From assembly GCA_020793565.1 (NCBI GenBank), contig DQIP01000232.1, positions 1 through 52,959 of the forward strand: a stretch of DNA of 52,959 nt. Reading direction: 5' to 3'. This DNA is from Candidatus Methanovorans sp. (GTDB lineage: Archaea > Halobacteriota > Methanosarcinia > Methanosarcinales > Methanosarcinaceae). Shown here piece by piece: positions 22,601 through 28,112 of this stretch. The notes under the pieces were generated by a model. That model was not told the DNA's origin. It was given only the letters and a program-made list of their open reading frames with translations, and ran no database searches. Within the stretch, counting starts at the first letter, position 1, and every line of letters starts with the position of its first letter. Made by a program: the position numbers and the translations under genes.

Positions 22601-23023
22601 TGGGTAGGATCAGCTGGATGGGCAAACGAGCAGACCATCTCAAATGCGGAGATACACTTCAAGGTTGATAAAAACTGGATAAAGCAAAATAATGTCGATT
22701 CCGGGGATATCATATTAGTGAAATATCATGATGAAAAGTGGACACAACTCCCAACGACAGAAACCAGTGATGATTCAGAGAATGTATATTACTCTGCAAA
22801 GACAACAGAATTCTCACCATTTGCAATTATTGCAAAGACTGCTGACGGTGTGGAAGTAGCGGTTCCAGTTCCACCAACCGAACCGGAAGCGCCTGATGAA
22901 GCAGAACCTGCCATCCCCATTCCTCCGGAAGATGAGGAAAAAACCGGTGTTCCGGGATTTGAAGCAATAGGTGCATTTGGCATGATCGCTGTAGTGTACT
23001 TTATGCGCAGGCGAAAAGTATAA
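13667..23023 (+). CDS. Giant anchored S-layer-type protein with cohesin and PGF-CTERM
   Basis: About 3118 residues. In order: signal peptide; two S-layer domains (about 45-293 and 308-561); a PKD/Ig-like domain; a third S-layer domain (658-941); four W-x-L-x-x-GY repeats (962-1364); an Ig-like domain; a cohesin (1468-1594); seven cadherin/He-PIG-like repeats with DPDGDSLTY-type calcium motifs (1598-2225); three Ig-like domains (2232-2508); an unassigned region; a Gly/Ser linker; a PGF-pre-PGF domain (about 2905-3060); a Pro/Glu linker; and a C-terminal PGF-CTERM signal (PGF, hydrophobic helix, then RRRK), which archaeosortase A would process. It has no dockerin. ATG 13667 behind GGTGG starts the signal peptide. 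An upstream in-frame ATG at 13619 overlaps the previous stop and is less likely. It is probably co-transcribed with the preceding gene. Confidence 0.88.
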   Translation: MNAHRVLILIMAITVCMVSTGVGMAAVNNGSEMHEIRGEVAISARSWNATNCPAFYYDFTRGIGTESLVVSAIDGRNISSGNLIYHTHTVPVNYEVYGHEGILVNGNSSYSLIGWQGERFVALNDNANKLSNIVFEHGRRTLAAGHVWDLGNGYTLNPVQIDVDGDKVWLSLSKNGLEIDSAVVNGHSAWVVTMPLAGEEVPFFVVYVDEIFQGMENSIVVLDHVCLISDNVTYIHTDDEFGNFTVRTVNSSDIVLNNHVQVNLSKGSTPGIMNDLKFRVADSDTMRYYPFVVGDTYYAQGTVADGNYHWDAYNFAGFYFDLDGNISTERLDATVIDRNIGRGKLVYSTKPVTTRFENNEWGSYEVIAFMTKKYFAGYQSGTFGSSDSVDLISDGQLSRVLINEDEKRLVYAGSALILEDGYTLNIVELDTDGDRVYVTLTKDGSKVDDMVLSSGKNYVYEKDLGLSEDVPIIAVHFDEIFQGSENSAVFVNGIFQVSDKYITINCGDTCSRMEVTSITGNEIKMQNSDSIYLYPDEIIPIMGQIQLKVADNDWQLRYYPFVEEQGLSTTINSPARHSTFSQGDMIIFSAYAEGGVAPYSYRWTSDIDGIIENKSRFVTSTLNPGVHSITFSVRDTSGAINNASTTLTVEVKNLLEYNGDAICITGLQEDAIVWNASNFEGFNYSTDGGLGTETLTIAPYTLYGPDTDRLIDPGNLIYTTSFSWREYPIHKDLGLYVNKYDDGYSTGYLNGKQYVAINGVPDKLAIPIVEFNSNDVKILRTGDVWDIGGGFSITAMQIDTEGDKVCIELNKNGVFCEDAIIDAGSNYLQNRVWTYNKDVAGEIDVPILSLYVSGTILGTDNGVGYAQIKYLSLIDDNILQISPEDSFGNMELTSIMGNSLGFSNWIDLDLTPGSSPSMIMENMSFVTLDNLSSIEFYPSMVKDETPIYDMGGFIPGNDLSLWNLSEGYTIALQEVGIKGKKAMFSLLYDGVIIDQKIMIERLIAPNNPDSNYQYIKNGTLIINATLDFVFRGQNSEIVNLINVHQCSEVDGSVLLSNESHFFKSISPTGILWNLSEGYALTMKDVSPAGDKAWFELSKNNLVLKDAILNEDSMNSFIFTSGGDNISFIADTIFSGTNENVVKISNVYQYSNVSGQLISDATHIYKTGDPVGMPWSLPNGYCLSMKDIEDPEGERVWFELSRDGSILKEDIIRSGDLFFYGNDSESFNCTVIGVMCGTMGDVVKIANINLYSDIGENLVQNGSKIYTNAYPNGEIWQLHEGYTLNPRDLDKNGDKIWLSLSKNDMVVKDEIIDSNDVDRWFSYYNSTGALVFNTYVKDIFLGQICGVVILADTTQYSEINGTSLLQVPKKTLSSGILFNDIIPPAITITSPADGSNASTSGITVTGTASDTSGIATVTVNGVLVSGAADWSTEVTLTEGANTITAVATDNAGNQNTTTITVYLVSTSAESLSIGSASAPANSTVTIPVSVAKVTNISGISFDLLYNSSVVIVSNVSVSENFTGSSITPIIDNVNGITSIVLTNLNLISASVGTPVIDIAFNITGGSGSFSTLDIKNVEFSTSFNVYSPYTINGEIIIANSNNAPITSDQSVTTDEDTPINIILSATDVDDDPLAYSIVANPSNGIVYISNNIATYTPDTNYYGADNFTFKANDGTIDSTTATVSITVSAVNDAPILGSIGSKSVDENSTLTFTLASSDGDGDSLTYSAIDLPTGASLDGSSGIFTWAPTYEQAGTYPVQFIVTDGTLNDSETVTITVNNINRAPILNSISTVTISETETATIELVASDPDGDSLTYSTNATFGFLTGNTFTWTSGFNNDGIYYLEFTVNDTFLTDTKIGIIIVGNADHAPVLDSIEPKSVDENTVLTFTLTASDPDNDDLAYSSVDLPEGASLDSSSGLFTWTPTYEQSGIYQVDFVVKGLILTDNKTAIITVNNINRAPVANDDTSTTLEDTSVDITLSATDMDGDSLTYTIVDEPAHGTVTLDGTINIAAYTPTANYNGADSFTFKATDDTVESNVATLTILVSAVNDAPVLNTISDVTINETETATIELVASDPDGDNSLTFSNSIHMPVTATFNETTKIFTWVTTYDTVKYKNSKTFTGKITVTDSGGLSDNQTVNITVINKNRAPELLPISNITISEGGTFTLYPKARDIDKDQLTFVYQDVHSSFVGGDGTWRVSTSGIYNLNVSVVDSGGLYDNQSVTIYVLGMPPKLFVVNPVDNAELNSRNLKVSGMVHDVNLGSLTLLINGTLSIDLIDNVSDFSTGGGWFEQDITLVEGMNELVFNASDEGGLSTTVARTVIINLSKTNEIPVLTIEAIANITSENNVTAVRGYVTDDSGVPKVVVSINGMDKVVGVSKYGYFGTNVNLALGLNTITVTATDAGGETDTKTLVVNYTYEPPVDLVNPILILTYPPKGLEVGSDKLLVTGYAADNVGIKNVTVNGAEVTSLNGVFSKEVTLSEGDNTITVIATDTSGNNVIRTRTVMYDKTDAKDGLIKVEKISLSVSHHSLYAGSGNISNVTAFATDIDGRPANDSENVTFVVVTNNGFTCNEIKLENGTAILSVIATEEPQTIIVIASNDTMVLASTQVVIKPDIEIKEIMNDLSITVDDFSAGNSGVVLLDGIINIRTDDSNVSLRLIENDDVTLSVDVGAGSKLEIKMKNVSSIDRSNLTGEVCGIILNNRPIRTDFTELNETVGKVTIDVNVEFKGNAVPGTLTFEMSGHRTIEDVVSSIGAVDADVIKENIAKKLKDVYKKNADKTHVDNGVAAIIHAKLDGASNDDIKNVPISLTLNLDWFNNVAGGNADNVKVFEINESTGGIEAILDCVVVDNGDGTVTISAIASGFSSYAFTSITTAPDIEDEGNNDDGTTTSSGGSSGGGSSGEAYENIALKDAVQRYLSVNNPVEYTFTDESNPILNVAFTPLINKGYVTVMVEVLKNTSGLVSTPASGLVYENMNIWVGSAGWANEQTISNAEIHFKVDKNWIKQNNVDSGDIILVKYHDEKWTQLPTTETSDDSENVYYSAKTTEFSPFAIIAKTADGVEVAVPVPPTEPEAPDEAEPAIPIPPEDEEKTGVPGFEAIGAFGMIAVVYFMRRRKV
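15640..18450 (+). repeat. Segment duplicated from/to the previous gene (copy B)
   Basis: The counterpart of 10600-13435. Similarity is highest across the S-layer domain and the four W-x-L repeats and is lower across the cohesin, which suggests uneven divergence or gene conversion. Confidence 0.85.
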
Positions 23024-23039
23024 TTTGAGATCGGGAAAT

Positions 23040-23101
23040 GTGGTTGGTGTAAATCCTCATTTTTATTGGATTTACGACAACCACTCCGATTGGTTTTTTT
23101 C
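23040..23101 (+). terminator. Long hairpin plus T-run after the surface genes
   Basis: GTGGTTG (23040-23046) and GTAAATCC (23049-23056) pair with GGATTTAC (23068-23075) and CAACCAC (23078-23084), interrupted by a small internal loop. A T-run follows at 23094-23101. It begins 17 nt after the stop codon. It is a likely terminator or 3' RNA-stabilising hairpin. Confidence 0.75.
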
Positions 23102-23119
23102 TATCACTTGTGTTGAGGT

Positions 23120-23200
23120 TGGATTTATTCCCTTCTTGGCGCGGTCATCCTGCTGATCATTGTGAGCGCGTATATGTATTTGCGAAAACGGCAGGGTTAA
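23120..23200 (+). pseudogene. Remnant of a C-terminal membrane anchor
   Basis: One frame reads GWIYSLLGAVILLIIVSAY and then MYLRKRQG before a TAA. That is a hydrophobic helix plus basic tail like the end of an anchored surface protein, and it is preceded by an in-frame stop with no coding sequence before it. It is likely the last trace of a third surface-protein gene. Confidence 0.45.
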
Positions 23201-23332
23201 GTGTTAATATATACATTTAAAGTAAAGTAAAATAAAATCCCATTTAATTAGTTTCTTCCTGACATCAGTGGGCAACTTCATTATTCAGGACATATAGCCA
23301 AACATGGAATTGCACTGCCTGAATTAATAGAC

Positions 23333-23385
23333 CGGATTTACGGGATGTACATGATGGAAATGACAATCAATATCCTGTAAATCCG
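23333..23385. repeat. 14-bp inverted repeat (hairpin) before kae1
   Basis: CGGATTTACGGGAT (23333-23346) pairs with ATCCTGTAAATCCG (23372-23385), with a single G-T wobble and a 25-nt loop. It reuses the GGATTTAC core of the hairpin at 23040. Confidence 0.7.
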
Positions 23386-23449
23386 CCAATATTTATTCAT
23401 TTAATGTTTACTATACTTGATTGATGATCGCTTGCAGGAGAAATTTGCA

Positions 23450-24475
23450 TTGACAACCATTCTTGGAATCGAAGGCACCGCATGGAACCTGAGTGCAGCC
23501 ATAGTGAACGAAGCCGACGTTATCGCAGAGGTCACAGAGACCTATCGTCCGCAGACCGGCGGCATACATCCCAGGGAAGCCGCACAGCACCATGCAAGGT
23601 ATGCCTCACAGGTGATACGTAAGCTTCTTGACGAAGCAGGTCAACTCGGCGTGGGCGCTGGTGACATTGACGCAATCGCTTTTTCACAGGGTCCCGGACT
23701 CGGGCCGTGTCTTCGCACTGTTGCGACCGCAGCCAGAATGCTTGCAATCTCCCTGAATGTGCCCCTGGTCGGAGTCAACCACTGTGTAGCACATATTGAG
23801 GTGGGGAAATGGAAAACCCCGGCGTCTGACCCTGTTGTACTCTATGTCAGTGGTGCCAATTCACAGGTACTTGCATACCGGATGGGGAAATACCGCGTAT
23901 TCGGGGAAACACTTGATATCGGAATCGGGAATGCGTTTGATAAATTTGCACGCAATGCAGGATTGAGCCATCCCGGCGGTCCGAAGATCGAGGAATACGC
24001 CAAAAATGCAGCAGGATATATCCCGCTGCCGTATGTAGTAAAAGGCATGGATTTTTCATTCTCCGGACTTTCGTCCGCGGCGACGGATGCATTGAAACGC
24101 GCATCACTTGAAGATGTGTGTTACTCATTTCAGGAAACTGCCTTTGCAATGATGGTGGAAGTGACAGAACGCGCACTTGCACATACCGGCAAAAATGAAG
24201 TCCTCCTTGCAGGCGGGGTGGGTGCCAACATGCGCCTGCGGAAAATGCTTGACATTATGTGCGATGATCGCGGCGCATCATTTTACGTGCCAGATAAACG
24301 ATTTATGGGTGACAACGGTGCCATGATCGCATATCTGGGACTCCTTATGCTTGAGTCCGGTACTGTGACAGACATCAACAGGTCGCATGTTAATCCGAAT
24401 TTCAGACCGGACGATGTTGAGGTCACATGGATAGATGGAAGTATTGGTGAGAACATTGAAAAAGGAGAGGGGTAA
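23450..24475 (+). CDS. kae1: KEOPS subunit Kae1 (tRNA t6A synthase)
   Basis: Kae1 transfers threonylcarbamoyl from TC-AMP to A37 of ANN-decoding tRNAs within the KEOPS complex. The sequence starts TTILGIEGTAWNLSAAI, the classic N-terminus, and has NHCVAHIEVG (metal-binding His pair) near residue 108, SQGPGLGPCLR near residue 81, and GGVGANMRLR near residue 260. I choose TTG 23450, because AGGAG at 23436-23440 lies 9 nt before it and the protein then begins like its homologues; the upstream TTG at 23417 adds an unrelated leader. The length is 341 residues. In many methanogens Kae1 is fused to Bud32; here the two are separate. Confidence 0.93.
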   Translation: MTTILGIEGTAWNLSAAIVNEADVIAEVTETYRPQTGGIHPREAAQHHARYASQVIRKLLDEAGQLGVGAGDIDAIAFSQGPGLGPCLRTVATAARMLAISLNVPLVGVNHCVAHIEVGKWKTPASDPVVLYVSGANSQVLAYRMGKYRVFGETLDIGIGNAFDKFARNAGLSHPGGPKIEEYAKNAAGYIPLPYVVKGMDFSFSGLSSAATDALKRASLEDVCYSFQETAFAMMVEVTERALAHTGKNEVLLAGGVGANMRLRKMLDIMCDDRGASFYVPDKRFMGDNGAMIAYLGLLMLESGTVTDINRSHVNPNFRPDDVEVTWIDGSIGENIEKGEG

Positions 24476-24480
24476 AATAA

Positions 24481-25053
24481 ATGTACCTCACAAGCGGCGC
24501 AGAAGCAACAGTACATCTTGAAGATGATGTGATCATCAAAGAACGTGTGCCAAAGCGCTATCGTCTGGTGGAACTGGATCGGAGGATACGCAAAGAGCGA
24601 ACACGTGCAGAAGCACGCCTTATGTCAGAAGCAAGGCGTGTCGGGGTTCCAACACCTATTATCTATGATGTCAATGGCTCTACCATTAAAATGGAATACA
24701 TTGGGGGTATACCGGTCAAGAACGTAATGTCTCCTGAATTGAGCGAACGTGTGGGGGAAATTGTCGGACGGCTTCACAGCGGTGGTATCATACATGGAGA
24801 CCTGACCACATCCAACATGATACTCCATAACAACAGGATATTCCTGATCGATTTCGGGCTTGCATTTGTTAGCAATATCGTAGAATCACATGGTGTGGAT
24901 GTACATGTACTGTTCCAGACTTTTGAGAGTACACACAAAGATCATGAAAGACTTATCGAAACATTTTGCAAAGGATACAGGAAAACATTTAAGGATGCTG
25001 ATGAAGTCCTCAAACGTGTCAAAGAGATTGAGAAAAGAGGTAGGTATGCGTAA
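24481..25053 (+). CDS. bud32: KEOPS kinase/ATPase Bud32
   Basis: A 190-residue small RIO-like kinase that supports Kae1 in KEOPS. It begins YLTSGAEATVHLEDDVIIKERVPKRYR (short motifs: GAEA, an ATP-binding Lys in IKERVPK, and YR). The catalytic loop is HGDLTTSNMIL near residue 104 and the metal-binding DFG-type motif is LIDFGLAF near residue 121. The gene lies 5 nt downstream of kae1, in a different frame. Its 3' end overlaps rdgB by 8 nt, so kae1-bud32-rdgB is an operon. No defect is visible. Confidence 0.93.
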   Translation: MYLTSGAEATVHLEDDVIIKERVPKRYRLVELDRRIRKERTRAEARLMSEARRVGVPTPIIYDVNGSTIKMEYIGGIPVKNVMSPELSERVGEIVGRLHSGGIIHGDLTTSNMILHNNRIFLIDFGLAFVSNIVESHGVDVHVLFQTFESTHKDHERLIETFCKGYRKTFKDADEVLKRVKEIEKRGRYA

Positions 25054-25591
25054 GATCGTATTTGTTACAGGAAATAAAGGGAAACTGGGGGAAGCGAAAG
25101 ATATCCTTGCAGCAAAGAACATTGAGGTCATCCAGAACAACCACGGTTATCCCGAACTTCAGGAAGATGAACTCGAACCAATTGCGGCATACGGCGCTAA
25201 ATGGGCTGCCAAAGAACTGAAGATACCGGTCATGGTGGATGATTCTGGATTGTTCATACATGTACTGAACGGATTCCCGGGTCCATACTCTGCATTTGTG
25301 GAAGAGAATCTGGGTAACCCAAAGGTTTTGAAGTTAATGGAAGACGAAAACGACAGGCGTGCTACATTCAGGTCCGTGATAGGATATTGTGAACCCGGCG
25401 GTGAACCTGTTGTGTTTACCGGAACTGTCGATGGCCAGATCGCATACGAAGAGCGCGGGAGCGGCGGTTTTGGGTACGATCCCATATTCGAGTATGAGGG
25501 ACAGACGTTTGGTGAACTGGGTGACGTGGTGAAAAATAAGATATCCCATCGCCGCAGGGCACTGGATAAATTCTTCGACTGGCTTGATTGA
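25046..25591 (+). CDS. rdgB: XTP/dITP diphosphatase (RdgB/Ham1)
   Basis: This enzyme hydrolyses XTP, ITP and dITP to monophosphates and keeps deaminated purines out of nucleic acids. The protein starts MRKIVFVTGNKGKLGEAKDIL (substrate-binding TGNKGK), has VMVDDSGLFI near residue 64 with the catalytic Asp pair, and GGFGYDPIF near residue 142. It is 181 residues long, the normal size. ATG 25046 follows GAGGTAG and overlaps the bud32 end. The frame is open upstream to 24890, but that part is a shadow of bud32. Confidence 0.93.
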   Translation: MRKIVFVTGNKGKLGEAKDILAAKNIEVIQNNHGYPELQEDELEPIAAYGAKWAAKELKIPVMVDDSGLFIHVLNGFPGPYSAFVEENLGNPKVLKLMEDENDRRATFRSVIGYCEPGGEPVVFTGTVDGQIAYEERGSGGFGYDPIFEYEGQTFGELGDVVKNKISHRRRALDKFFDWLD

Positions 25592-25611
25592 ACAATATAG
25601 TGCGGCAGGAC

Positions 25612-26223
25612 ATGGTTCAAACTAAAATACCAGGCAGGATGCGCGCTTTCTTGAATGACACCCGCGGAGTGGACACGATTCCATTAAAATTCGTGGTGTA
25701 CCTTGCACTCACGGGTGTTGTGATGATACTTATTGCAGTATCGTGGGCTAATATTACACCGGTTATGGAAGGTGCAGGGGTTGATGAACAGGTTACAAAT
25801 GCTGCACTCAAGATCACATCGATCCGACAGGGTGCGGCGCGGAACATACTGGATATGCGGAGTGCTGACGGTTCGATGTGTATCATTGAACTTTTCCTGC
25901 CTGATGATGTGAGATTTGTTGGATTTGGCGTGGATCCCGATCCTGATGCGAATGGGAATCTCACGGATTCAAAATGGGTGGTTGAGAACAATACTATTGT
26001 GTACCAATACACAAACGGTGTCAAAAAGCGTGTGTTCTTAAATGGAAAAACAGTTCAATTCAGGAATGGGGTGCAGGATGCAAACGGCAGATGGAGTCCT
26101 TCTGCAAGTCTTGGTGTTGTAAATGGTCATGACAGGGGAGTTGTACTTGAAGGACCGGTCAGTGGTGAATTTATTTTTGAGATGGTATTTGGTGTTGAGT
26201 TGTACATGCTCTCCCATTTTTAG
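25612..26223 (+). CDS. Unknown single-pass membrane protein, pilin-like N-terminus
   Basis: About 203 residues. A basic N-terminus (PGRMRAFLNDTRGVDTIPLK) is followed by one hydrophobic helix (FVVYLALTGVVMILIAVSW) and a long extracytoplasmic part rich in Val, Asp and Asn with no Cys motif. The charged stretch ending in RGVD just before the helix resembles a class III (type IV pilin-like) leader; this is inference. Possible starts are TTG 25588 (overlapping the rdgB stop), GTG 25600 and ATG 25612; I use the ATG. It follows the KEOPS operon closely and may be co-transcribed. It ends in TAG. Confidence 0.6.
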   Translation: MVQTKIPGRMRAFLNDTRGVDTIPLKFVVYLALTGVVMILIAVSWANITPVMEGAGVDEQVTNAALKITSIRQGAARNILDMRSADGSMCIIELFLPDDVRFVGFGVDPDPDANGNLTDSKWVVENNTIVYQYTNGVKKRVFLNGKTVQFRNGVQDANGRWSPSASLGVVNGHDRGVVLEGPVSGEFIFEMVFGVELYMLSHF

Positions 26224-26349
26224 ATTTGGGAGAGGTACCTACAATGTTAAACAGGTACAATACAACTAAATGCAATAGCATCCTGTGACAAGTAACTTTA
26301 AGTTAAATGTATACTATCATCCAATATACCAATAGGTGAGGCATGAATA

Positions 26350-27126
26350 ATGGAACTTGACGAGATTATAATCACAAGAGCTATTTTTGATGAATTTTCA
26401 AAAGCATTCCTTGATCATACAGAGGTAGACGTAGCACTTGTTGGCGGCGGGCCTGCCAATCTTGTGGCTGCCAAATATCTTGCAGAAGCAGGGGTAAAGA
26501 CCGTCCTCTATGAGAAGAAACTATCTGTAGGCGGGGGAATGTGGGGCGGAGGAATGATGTTCCCGCGCATAGTTGTGCAGGAAGAGGCACGCAGGATACT
26601 TGATGACTTCAGTATCGGGTACACTGAATATGAAAAAGGCTACTACGTTGCAAACTCGATAGAATCTGTCGCAAAACTCACAAGCGGCGCAATAAATGCG
26701 GGTGCAGAGATATTTAACCTTATGAGTGTCGAAGATGTCATGATACGTGAAGACGACAGGATCAGCGGGCTTGTGATTAACTGGACTGCTGTTGGAATTG
26801 GAAACCTGCATGTAGACCCGATGACAATACGGGCGAAGGTCGTTGTGGATGGAACCGGGCATGAAGCGATAGTGTGCAACACTGTACAGCGAAAGATACC
26901 GGGTGCAAAACTTGGTGAACTTGGTGTTGTCGGGGAAAAACCAATGTGGGCAGATCTTGGAGAAAAACTCTTGATGGAAACCACAAAGGAAGTATATCCC
27001 GGGTTATTTGTTGCAGGTATGGCAGCAAATGCTGTCGCCGGTGCGCCACGTATGGGTCCTGTCTTTGGTGGTATGCTGCTCTCGGGCGAGAAGGCTGCAA
27101 AACTCATTATTGAGGAATTACAGTGA
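26350..27126 (+). CDS. thi4: Archaeal thiamine thiazole synthase (Thi4 family)
   Basis: A 258-residue FAD/NAD-binding enzyme that makes the thiazole moiety of thiamine from NAD and glycine. The dinucleotide fold is VALVGGGPANLVAAKYLAEAG near residue 28; YEKKLSVGGGMWGGGMMFPR near residue 55 and MAANAVAGAPRMGPVFGGML near the C-terminus are diagnostic. Archaeal Thi4 enzymes characterised so far use free sulfide instead of a suicide Cys. Related archaeal ribose-1,5-bisphosphate isomerases share the fold, so the call rests on overall similarity. GGTGAGG lies before ATG 26350. The gene is monocistronic, followed by tRNA-His. Confidence 0.9.
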   Translation: MELDEIIITRAIFDEFSKAFLDHTEVDVALVGGGPANLVAAKYLAEAGVKTVLYEKKLSVGGGMWGGGMMFPRIVVQEEARRILDDFSIGYTEYEKGYYVANSIESVAKLTSGAINAGAEIFNLMSVEDVMIREDDRISGLVINWTAVGIGNLHVDPMTIRAKVVVDGTGHEAIVCNTVQRKIPGAKLGELGVVGEKPMWADLGEKLLMETTKEVYPGLFVAGMAANAVAGAPRMGPVFGGMLLSGEKAAKLIIEELQ

Positions 27127-27190
27127 ATAGGATTACTATCACCATATCGATTTTTTCCGAATTCAGGGAAAACTTAACCTAAGAAAGGTA

Positions 27191-27200
27191 TATCTATAAG
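27191..27200 (+). promoter_or_regulatory. TATA-like box for tRNA-His
   Basis: TATCTATAAG lies about 30-39 nt upstream of the tRNA 5' end, the usual archaeal TATA spacing. Confidence 0.45.
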
Positions 27201-27229
27201 TTGCCCTATTATGGAATACCTATCGCCAC

Positions 27230-27304
27230 GCCGGGGTAGGGTAGCGGTTATCCTGTAGCCCTGTGGAGGCTACGATTCGAGTTCGACTCTCGGTCCCGGC
27301 CCCA
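27230..27304 (+). tRNA. tRNA-His (GTG anticodon)
   Basis: The 75 nt fold into a full cloverleaf: acceptor GCCGGGG with TCCCGGC (one G-U), anticodon stem TAGCC/GGCTA around loop CTGTGGA (anticodon GTG), and T arm TCGAG/CTCGG with loop TTCGACT. The discriminator is C73, as expected for tRNA-His, and CCA is encoded. The base before G1 is C, so the identity nucleotide G-1 is not encoded in this reading and would have to be added after transcription. Confidence 0.92.
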
Positions 27305-27663
27305 TATATTCACAAAACTTAGAAAACGTTCCCAGTATCAATTTTCTATCGATTCTACTGTTTTCAACTATTGTTTTCAAACACCTGGCTCATAGTTTAA
27401 GCAAAGAAAGCCGATTTTTCAAAAAATAAAGTAAAACTCGACATGGGTTCATATGATCCTCAATCTCTCTGCACAACGATTGATATGTTAATTATTTAAA
27501 GTTCCAGAAGTTATATGGGCATAATTATTTATAAGATGATAATCACTGAAAAATGATTCAATAGTTCTACAAATTATATTGTGCAATAAGAAATACAGTG
27601 TTTGTTTATGGTTTCGATAAGATGTCGGGTATAGTCCATATGTTCAGGCCCCGTGCAGCAATC

Positions 27664-27676
27664 CCGCCGCAGGCGG
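27664..27676. repeat. GC hairpin CCGCC-GGCGG (copy 1)
   Basis: CCGCC, a three-base loop, then GGCGG. The surrounding bases (GCAgCAATcCCGCCG...GGCGGCGC) match a second copy at 44234-44246. Confidence 0.6.
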
Positions 27677-27692
27677 CGCACTTCACACATTC

Positions 27693-27749
27693 CGAGAAAA
27701 TTCTCACTGCGGTCGAATTAACTCGAACTACATAATCTTATGGATTATA
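27693..27749 (+). repeat. 62-bp dispersed repeat, copy R1 (diverged)
   Basis: CGAGAAAATT, then a TCxxACxGCGGTCGAATT variant, and CTACATAATCTTATGGATTATA. It ends exactly at the TATA where the MITE is inserted. Confidence 0.8.
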
Positions 27750-27860
27750 GAGGCTGTCCTGCAATTCAAAAATTCAGAAAAAATAAGGTCAAATATAGTT
27801 TTAAATGCAAAAAGAAGGATTGATATCGTTGGATATCGTAATTATTGGACAGCCTCTATA
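27746..27860. mobile_element. MITE with perfect terminal inverted repeats
   Basis: The left end TATAGAGGCTGTCC (27746-27759) is the exact reverse complement of the right end GGACAGCCTCTATA (27847-27860). Read as a 107-bp element starting GAGGCTGTCC, it is flanked by TATA on both sides, a probable target duplication. It has no coding capacity. It separates R1 from R2 in the repeat array. Solo ends with the same sequence lie at 4968 and 29552. Confidence 0.85.
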
Positions 27861-27864
27861 TGCT

Positions 27865-28048
27865 ACGAGAAAATCCTCCCTACGGTCGGATTAACTCTGA
27901 CTACATAATCTTATAGATTATATACAACGAGAAAATCCTCCCTACGGTCGGATTAACTCTGACTACATAATCTTATAGATTATATACAACGAGAAAATCT
28001 TCGCTGACGCTCAGATTAACTCGAACTATATAATTCTATAAATTATAT
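27865..28048 (+). repeat. Tandem array of 62-bp repeats R2-R4
   Basis: Units start at 27865, 27927 and 27989, exactly 62 bp apart. Each unit reads ACGAGAAAATCCTCC, then ACGGTCGGATTAACTC, then CTACATAATCTTATAGATTATA; R4 is more diverged. Each unit holds two short inverted repeats (AATCC...GGATT and TATAATC...GATTATA-type). There are no unique spacers, so it is not a CRISPR. Confidence 0.9.
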
Positions 28049-28112
28049 GCTATCAAAAAACGCTAAACAAATACGAAATACGAATTTCATGGATGTGTGG
28101 CAGCATCTGCAT

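Larger units (their letters stand above)
27305..28112. other. 808-bp intergenic region full of repeats
   Basis: No gene was found. From about 27660 the stretch carries a GC hairpin, copies 1 to 4 of the 62-bp repeat family and one MITE. 27305-27655 is plain AT-rich sequence. Confidence 0.7.

Noticed and set aside
24890-25045. Longer N-terminus for the rdgB frame
   Set aside because: This part lies within bud32 in another frame. The protein family starts at the MRKIVFVTGNKGK sequence, where a good RBS is present.
27865-28048. Short CRISPR array
   Set aside because: The 62-bp units are directly adjacent with no unique spacers, and no cas genes are nearby. It is a tandem copy of a dispersed repeat.
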